The position numbers and the translations under genes were made by a program. From an uncultured bacterium (GTDB lineage Bacteria; Bacillota; Clostridia; Lachnospirales; Lachnospiraceae): a stretch of DNA of 64,000 bases. Shown in pieces: positions 58,997-64,000 of this stretch (positions within the stretch are counted from its first letter, which is position 1; every line of letters starts with the position of its first letter). The notes beneath the pieces were generated by a model. It was not told where the DNA came from. It searched no databases and saw only the letters and a program-made list of their open reading frames with translations. Where the stretch lies: the NCBI GenBank assembly GCA_947647735.1, contig CANSLJ010000014.1, positions 37,364 to 101,363 of the forward strand, read 5' to 3'.

Positions 58997-59980
58997 TTAA
59001 TCCGTGGTTTCCGCTTCGTATGTAACATGCTGGATCAACATTGTCTCTTCTGTAACTGGCAAAATTTCCGTTTTATCATCCATCCCCTGAATTTTTTCAA
59101 TCAACTCGGGAAGTGCATCCACTGTAGAACGCTTTTCCTTTGCGTCATGCATTAATACCACTGCTACCCTGCGGGACGGAAGCTGCTCCATAACCCGATT
59201 TATAATCTGCTCGCTGCTGACAGAAATACTGGTTGCATCTCCCGCGGAAACATTCCAGTCAAAGTAGCTGATATTTGCATCATTTAAATAGGAAATCATC
59301 TCGTGAATATCCGTACTGGTAACTTTATTGCTGCTGCCACCTGGAAAACGATAATATCTGCTGACAACTCCAGTTTCTTCATAAAGAAAATCCTGCAACA
59401 TTTCCAAGTCTTCCCGAAAATTATCTAATGATGCATAAATATTGCTATATTCGTGGCTATAAGAGTGCATTCCCAATGTATGCCCCTCTTCTACGATTCT
59501 CCGATAGATATCACCGTAACCTTCCTTGTCCTTCCCTGTCACAAAAAAAGTAGCCTTCACATCATACTCTGCAAGAATATCAAGCAGCTCTTCTGTGTAA
59601 ATACTAGGACCGTCATCAAAGGTCAAATATACCTTTCTTCCTTCCTCTGCCATTACATCATTTCCGGAAATCTCTTCCATCTCCTCCGGGATTTCTGTCT
59701 CTTCCAGAGATTCCGTTTCCTGTTCCATTTCAGACCCTCGCCAAATCCCTTCATTGATCTCCAGCAAAGCCTCCGCCCTGTCCGCGGCATCTATAGACTC
59801 CTGCAAAGCCTTCTCTAAATAAGCAATCTGTCCTTCCAACGTTTCTATAGATCTATTTGCCCGATGTAACTTAATCCCAAGGATAATACAGCCCATCACA
59901 GGAAGCAGAATCATAAGCAACACAGTATACACGATCATTTTTTTCAGACGATTGATCCTCCTACGCCTCTCAGGTGTCAT
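58997..59980 (-). CDS. Membrane-anchored polysaccharide deacetylase
   Basis: A 327-residue enzyme. A basic N-terminus (PERRRRINRLKK) and one membrane helix (about 15-35) anchor it, followed by a coiled coil and an acidic linker. The NodB domain (about 115-320) has TFDDGPS, the metal histidines in LGMHSYSHEY, RFPGGSS and VVLMHDAKEK. It likely deacetylates N-acetyl groups of peptidoglycan or another wall polymer. The bactofilin gene 47 bp downstream is a plausible partner. Confidence 0.9.
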   Translation of the reverse strand: MTPERRRRINRLKKMIVYTVLLMILLPVMGCIILGIKLHRANRSIETLEGQIAYLEKALQESIDAADRAEALLEINEGIWRGSEMEQETESLEETEIPEEMEEISGNDVMAEEGRKVYLTFDDGPSIYTEELLDILAEYDVKATFFVTGKDKEGYGDIYRRIVEEGHTLGMHSYSHEYSNIYASLDNFREDLEMLQDFLYEETGVVSRYYRFPGGSSNKVTSTDIHEMISYLNDANISYFDWNVSAGDATSISVSSEQIINRVMEQLPSRRVAVVLMHDAKEKRSTVDALPELIEKIQGMDDKTEILPVTEETMLIQHVTYEAETTD

Positions 59981-60111
59981 GCTGCATTCTTACTCCTTTT
60001 TTATTTCCACATTTTGTTCTGTATTGATATCTTATTTATTTTATCATATTTCTAACAGCTTGTAAAAAAGAATATTTGGTAATTTTCCGCAAAATTCTAT
60101 CAGTTCATTTT

Positions 60112-61380
60112 TCAGGAACGATAATCTCCATTGATTTTCACGTAATCATAGGTAAGGTCGCATCCAAAAGCTCTGGAAACCGCATCCCCCTGTCCCAAAT
60201 CTACTGAGACAATAATTTCATCCGCCGAGAGTACTTCCTTTGCTTTCTCCTCCGAAAATGGAATACCTGCTCCATTTTGGCAAACTTCCACTTTTCCGTT
60301 CTTACTTTGAATACAGACCCCTACCCGGTTGATCTCAAAATCAGCTTTCGAATAACCAATAGCACAAAGTACCCTGCCCCAGTTCGCGTCTTCGCCAAAG
60401 ACAGCACACTTTAGCAGCGGAGAAGCAATCACACTCTTTGCCACGATCTGCGCAATCTCTCTATTGGGTGCCCCGCTGACACTGCACTCCAAAAGCTTTG
60501 TCGCACCTTCTCCGTCCTTTGCCAGCATCTTCGTCAGATGCAGCATCACCAGATAGAGCGCCTGATAAAACTTCTGATAATTCTCACCTTCCTCGCCAAT
60601 CTCCTCATTTTCTGCAAGCCCATTGGCAAGAAGCAGTACCATATCGTTTGTGGAGGTATCTCCATCAATGCTGAGACAATTGTAAGTCACCTGCACAATC
60701 TCAGAAAGCGCTTTCTGTAATAAATCGGCTGTGATTCCGCAGTCTGTTGTGATAAAGTTGAGCGTGGTCGCCATATTGGGGCAGATCATACCGCTGCCCT
60801 TAGCCATACCGCCTACTCTACAGGTTTTCCCATCCACCTCAAATTCCACTGCCACTTCTTTTTTCACAGTATCTGTCGTCATGATCGCCTTAGCTGCTTC
60901 CAAATGCCCCGCTTTTCCCAGGCCTGTTGCCAATTCTTCTATATGGCTCTCCACTGGCTCTATAGGCAGGATCTCACCGATCACACCGGTAGATGCCACC
61001 AATACTTCTTCCGGCCTTAACTGCAGCACGTCCGCTGCCAGCGCACACATTTTCTCCGCCTTTTCCACACCATCAGCGTTACAGGTATTGGCATTTTTGC
61101 TGTTAGCAATCACCGCTTTTGCCTTGTTTCCTGTTTTTTTCAGATGTTCCTGGCATACTAAAATCGGAGCTCCCTTTACTTTATTTTGTGTATAAACCGC
61201 CGCCGCCTGACAGGAAACCTCACTGACTAATAAAGCCAGATCATTTTTCTCTTTTACCGGATTTAAACCACAGTTCAATCCATTCGCCCGGTATCCTTTT
61301 GCTGCACAGATACCGCCTTCTATATAGCGATACCCTTCCGCCTGTTCAAAACTTACTTCCTTTGAGATACCCTTGTCCAT
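60112..61380 (-). CDS. argJ: Ornithine acetyltransferase / N-acetylglutamate synthase
   Basis: A 422-residue arginine-biosynthesis enzyme that self-cleaves. GLKPAEK-type motifs are replaced by GLNPVKEKND. The cleavage and nucleophile site is in CPNMATTLNFITTDCG; the usual AFI is NFI. DMVLLLANG and CSVSGAPNREIA follow. It appears alone, without argC, argB or argD, so those lie elsewhere. The start at 61378-61380 is preferred over a longer frame from 61416. Confidence 0.93.
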   Translation of the reverse strand: MDKGISKEVSFEQAEGYRYIEGGICAAKGYRANGLNCGLNPVKEKNDLALLVSEVSCQAAAVYTQNKVKGAPILVCQEHLKKTGNKAKAVIANSKNANTCNADGVEKAEKMCALAADVLQLRPEEVLVASTGVIGEILPIEPVESHIEELATGLGKAGHLEAAKAIMTTDTVKKEVAVEFEVDGKTCRVGGMAKGSGMICPNMATTLNFITTDCGITADLLQKALSEIVQVTYNCLSIDGDTSTNDMVLLLANGLAENEEIGEEGENYQKFYQALYLVMLHLTKMLAKDGEGATKLLECSVSGAPNREIAQIVAKSVIASPLLKCAVFGEDANWGRVLCAIGYSKADFEINRVGVCIQSKNGKVEVCQNGAGIPFSEEKAKEVLSADEIIVSVDLGQGDAVSRAFGCDLTYDYVKINGDYRS

Positions 61381-61521
61381 ATTGTATGCCTCTTTTCTCA
61401 TTTTTCTAATTAACAATCATTCTATCACATAATCCCTGCACTGCGCTATAAAAATATTCGGAAGCACTCAGTAAATTTCTTCAATACGGAAAAATAACTT
61501 TCTTTTTTCATCTTTTCGACT

Positions 61522-61551
61522 TATAATAGGGTACGTGTCAGGATATCCTGA
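61522..61551 (+). promoter_or_regulatory. -10 box and 14-bp palindrome before the GCS2 fusion gene
   Basis: A perfect TATAAT (61522-61527) with a poor -35 box is followed by the perfect palindrome TCAGGATATCCTGA (61538-61551). The palindrome would lie just after the start of transcription, a repressor position. Confidence 0.5.
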
Positions 61552-61605
61552 ATGATACTAAATGGTACTTTCTAAACAAAGGTGACACAGACGGAGTGAC
61601 TTCAC

Positions 61606-64000
61606 ATGAATAACATAGATAGAATCATAAATTTTATAGAAGATGGCAAAAATACAAAGCAACGAATTGGGCTGGAATTGGAACACTTTGTTTGCAGCGA
61701 AGACTATAAGGCTATTTCCTATGAAGAAATGGCGCAGTGTATGGAAGAAATATGTTTGGCTTTGCAGGGCAGCCCTGCCCGTGAACAGGAACATATCCTT
61801 GGCATTCTCTGTAAAGATTTTACCGTCACCCTGGAACCCGGATGCCAATTGGAGATCAGCATCTCTCCTCAGGAAAATATAGAGAAAATCCAGACAATCT
61901 ATCTGCACTTTAGAAAAATATGCGATCGAATCTTCGGAAGCAGAGGATTCCAGCTAGTGGAAAAGGGCATATTTCCCCTTATTGAAAATGGAGAAATGGA
62001 AGTGGAAGAACTTCCTCTGATACCCAAAGAGCGATATCATCTGATGGATACCCATTTCACCTCCACCGGTTGCCTTGGCCGCTATATGATGCGCGCAACT
62101 GCTTCCACTCAGGTCTCCATTGATTTTTCTTCCGAAGAAGACGCCCTGCAGAAAATGCGTATTCTGATCAAACTCGCCCCCATGATATCCCTGTTGGCAG
62201 AAAATAAAAATGGGCTGGGGCATGGAAATAAATGGAAACCCTTTCTGATCAGAAATCAGATCTGGCAGGATGTGGATGCGCTTCGCTGCGGCTATTTTGA
62301 ACACTCCATGTCGGAGGGTTATTCTTTTAAACAATATGCCGAGTACATTTACACCCATCCCTGTATCCTGTTACAAAAGGGGGAGCAGGTGATCAATCTA
62401 CAGAACCACTCAGCCGCAGATTATTATGGAGAAGAGGAAATAGATGCGATAGACCACCTTCTTTCCATGTATTTTCCAATGGTAAGACTAAAAAAATATA
62501 TCGAATACCGTGTCGCAGACAGTATGCCAATCGATTCGGCACTGGGATATTCAGCCTTTATCAAAACACTGATTTACCACAAGTCTCTGATCGATTGTCT
62601 GGATCAGGAACTTTCCGATATCCAGAGTGCCGGGGACATCTATCAAGCTGAAAATGCCATCATTGCTGAGGGATACCATGCCAAAGTATACGGAAAACCA
62701 GTAATAGAGTGGATGGATGAGCTGCTTATGAGCACATTAAAAAGAGCCAAAGATGAGGATCGGCAGTATATTTCCCGTATCATCCCGCTTCCTGTGCTGA
62801 ATCACCAATACAAAAAACTGGTGACAGGAAAGGAAAACCTCAACAAAGAAAGCGCTGCTGCCATCAGAAACTATCTCTTATCCTCCACAGCTAAGTATCA
62901 TAATCGAGTTGTAAGAACCCTGTATCTTCCCAAATTGTTTACAGGAAAAGAGATAACGATATTTGATCAGGCGATTCATACACTTTACGGCATATTCGAT
63001 AAAGTGATTGCCGAGTATGAACAGAATATCGCCTATCGCCAGTTATTCAACTACCCGAAGGAACTGGAAACACTGATTCTGCGAAAACCTAAATATACTT
63101 GTAATATCCCCATTTCCAGAATCGATATTTTCTACCATGAAGAGACGGGGGACTTCAAGTTCTGCGAATTTAATACAGATGGTACAAGCGCCATGAATGA
63201 GGATCGTGAGCTGAACATCGCTTTTGCACGTTCAAAAGCTTATCAGGAATTTCAACAAACCTATTCTTTACAGAAGTTTGAGTTATTTGATACCTGGGTA
63301 GAACAGGCAATTCAACTGTACCGGGAATATGCCGGAGATGAAGACGCCTTGCCTTCTGTGGCAATCGTAGACTTTATGGAACATGCCACCACCAATGAAT
63401 TTCTGATCTTTCAGGAACGCTTTGAAAAAAAAGGATGCAAAGCCCAACTTTGTGATATCAGAAAGGTATCATGGGATGGGAAAAACTGCCTCTCCGAAGA
63501 TGGTACAAAGATTGATCTGATCTACCGCCGGGCAGTGACATCAGATATTCTGGCTCACTACCAGGAAGTTGGTGGCTTTTTAAGTGCCGTGAAAGCGGAG
63601 GGCGTATGTCTGCTGGGAGATTTTCGAACACAGATCGTCCACAATAAAATATTGTTTAAGATCCTGCACAGGCCGGAAACCTCAAACCTCCTCTCCCGGA
63701 AAGAACAAGCTTTTATCCGTGCCCACGTTCCTCTCACCATTTCTCTGGACGAGCTGGATAAACCGGCATTTGCGCAGGTAAAAAAAGATGCCTGCTCCAA
63801 CAAGGACAACTGGATCATAAAGCCTGAGGACTCCTACGGTTCACAGGGCGTCCATGCCGGCGTGGAACTGGAGGATCAGGAAGAATGGAACCGTCTGCTT
63901 ACTGAAATGCGAGGAAAAAATTATATCCTGCAGCAGTTTAATGACCCTTATCGCCTTCCTAATATTGATCTATTATCTGAAAAATCGAAATGGGTGGATA
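61606..64000 (+). CDS. GCS2-type glutamate-cysteine ligase fused to a glutathionylspermidine-synthase-like domain (partial)
   Basis: The frame opens at an ATG at 61606, preceded by GGAG, and stays open for 798 codons to the window edge, so the end is missing. Residues about 1-370 match the GCS2 family: IGLELEHFV near the start and STGCLGRYMMRATASTQVSIDFSS near residue 163. Residues about 440 onward resemble the ATP-grasp synthetase of glutathionylspermidine synthases: KFCEFNTDGTSAMNEDREL near residue 518 and KPEDSYGSQGVHAGVEL near residue 738. It could make and extend a gamma-glutamyl thiol or another gamma-glutamyl amide. The fusion is unlike GshF, whose second half is Ddl-like. Confidence 0.75.
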   Translation, partial: MNNIDRIINFIEDGKNTKQRIGLELEHFVCSEDYKAISYEEMAQCMEEICLALQGSPAREQEHILGILCKDFTVTLEPGCQLEISISPQENIEKIQTIYLHFRKICDRIFGSRGFQLVEKGIFPLIENGEMEVEELPLIPKERYHLMDTHFTSTGCLGRYMMRATASTQVSIDFSSEEDALQKMRILIKLAPMISLLAENKNGLGHGNKWKPFLIRNQIWQDVDALRCGYFEHSMSEGYSFKQYAEYIYTHPCILLQKGEQVINLQNHSAADYYGEEEIDAIDHLLSMYFPMVRLKKYIEYRVADSMPIDSALGYSAFIKTLIYHKSLIDCLDQELSDIQSAGDIYQAENAIIAEGYHAKVYGKPVIEWMDELLMSTLKRAKDEDRQYISRIIPLPVLNHQYKKLVTGKENLNKESAAAIRNYLLSSTAKYHNRVVRTLYLPKLFTGKEITIFDQAIHTLYGIFDKVIAEYEQNIAYRQLFNYPKELETLILRKPKYTCNIPISRIDIFYHEETGDFKFCEFNTDGTSAMNEDRELNIAFARSKAYQEFQQTYSLQKFELFDTWVEQAIQLYREYAGDEDALPSVAIVDFMEHATTNEFLIFQERFEKKGCKAQLCDIRKVSWDGKNCLSEDGTKIDLIYRRAVTSDILAHYQEVGGFLSAVKAEGVCLLGDFRTQIVHNKILFKILHRPETSNLLSRKEQAFIRAHVPLTISLDELDKPAFAQVKKDACSNKDNWIIKPEDSYGSQGVHAGVELEDQEEWNRLLTEMRGKNYILQQFNDPYRLPNIDLLSEKSKWVD

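Overview
The window looks like the chromosome of a gut-type Lachnospiraceae bacterium (Clostridium cluster XIVa). The reasons are a PolC-type replicative polymerase, a pyrH-frr-uppS-cdsA-dxr-rseP block, strong GGAGG ribosome binding sites, a glycyl-radical enzyme with its activase, many two-component and PTS genes, and a vanG-type D-Ala-D-Ser cluster. About 50 genes are real, and most lie on the minus strand. Assignments come from motif recognition; no database search was run.

Layout. 1-3.2 kb: a DUF2000/GNAT-like/AraC operon and a DUF4869-ATPase pair. 3.3-7.7 kb: a one-protein PTS (EIIBCA) with a metallo-beta-lactamase-fold hydrolase and a divergent LacI regulator; matching operators flank a repeat element. 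7.7-15.1 kb: mixed single genes (GH25 lysozyme, UppS paralogue, YbaK-like deacylase, hybrid histidine kinase, DUF2971, flavin reductase, small hydrolase, DUF378) and an accessory spot with a broken transposase and an AT-rich gene next to tRNA-Glu. 15.4-23.2 kb: polC, ispG, a Ser/Thr kinase and a PP2C phosphatase. 23.4-32.3 kb: a mannose-class PTS operon (IIA, IIB, IIC, IID) joined to a TrpA-like lyase, two ADP-ribosylglycohydrolase-family proteins, an iron-type alcohol dehydrogenase and a membrane transporter, with a divergent GntR regulator. The combination suggests an uncharacterised catabolic route for a phosphorylated, glycosidically linked compound.

32.5-39.0 kb: vanR-vanS and vanG-vanXY-vanT on the minus strand, separated by a type I toxin-antitoxin-like locus too small for ordinary gene calling. 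39.1-39.3 kb: a candidate structured small RNA with its own promoter and terminator, followed by a PBECR-like nuclease. 39.9-43.0 kb: an HD hydrolase, a secreted GH25 lysozyme with wall-binding repeats and a Crp/Fnr regulator. 43.1-51.2 kb: a seven-gene operon that reads nucleoside hydrolase, BmpA-type nucleoside ABC transporter, then the YjjI glycyl-radical enzyme and YjjW activase. A palindrome with FNR geometry sits at an activator position in its promoter.

51.4-61.4 kb: a diguanylate cyclase, then rseP, dxr, cdsA, uppS, frr, pyrH, a bactofilin, a polysaccharide deacetylase and argJ. 61.6-64 kb: the start of a large plus-strand gene that fuses a GCS2-type glutamate-cysteine ligase to a glutathionylspermidine-synthase-like ATP-grasp domain; it runs off the window.
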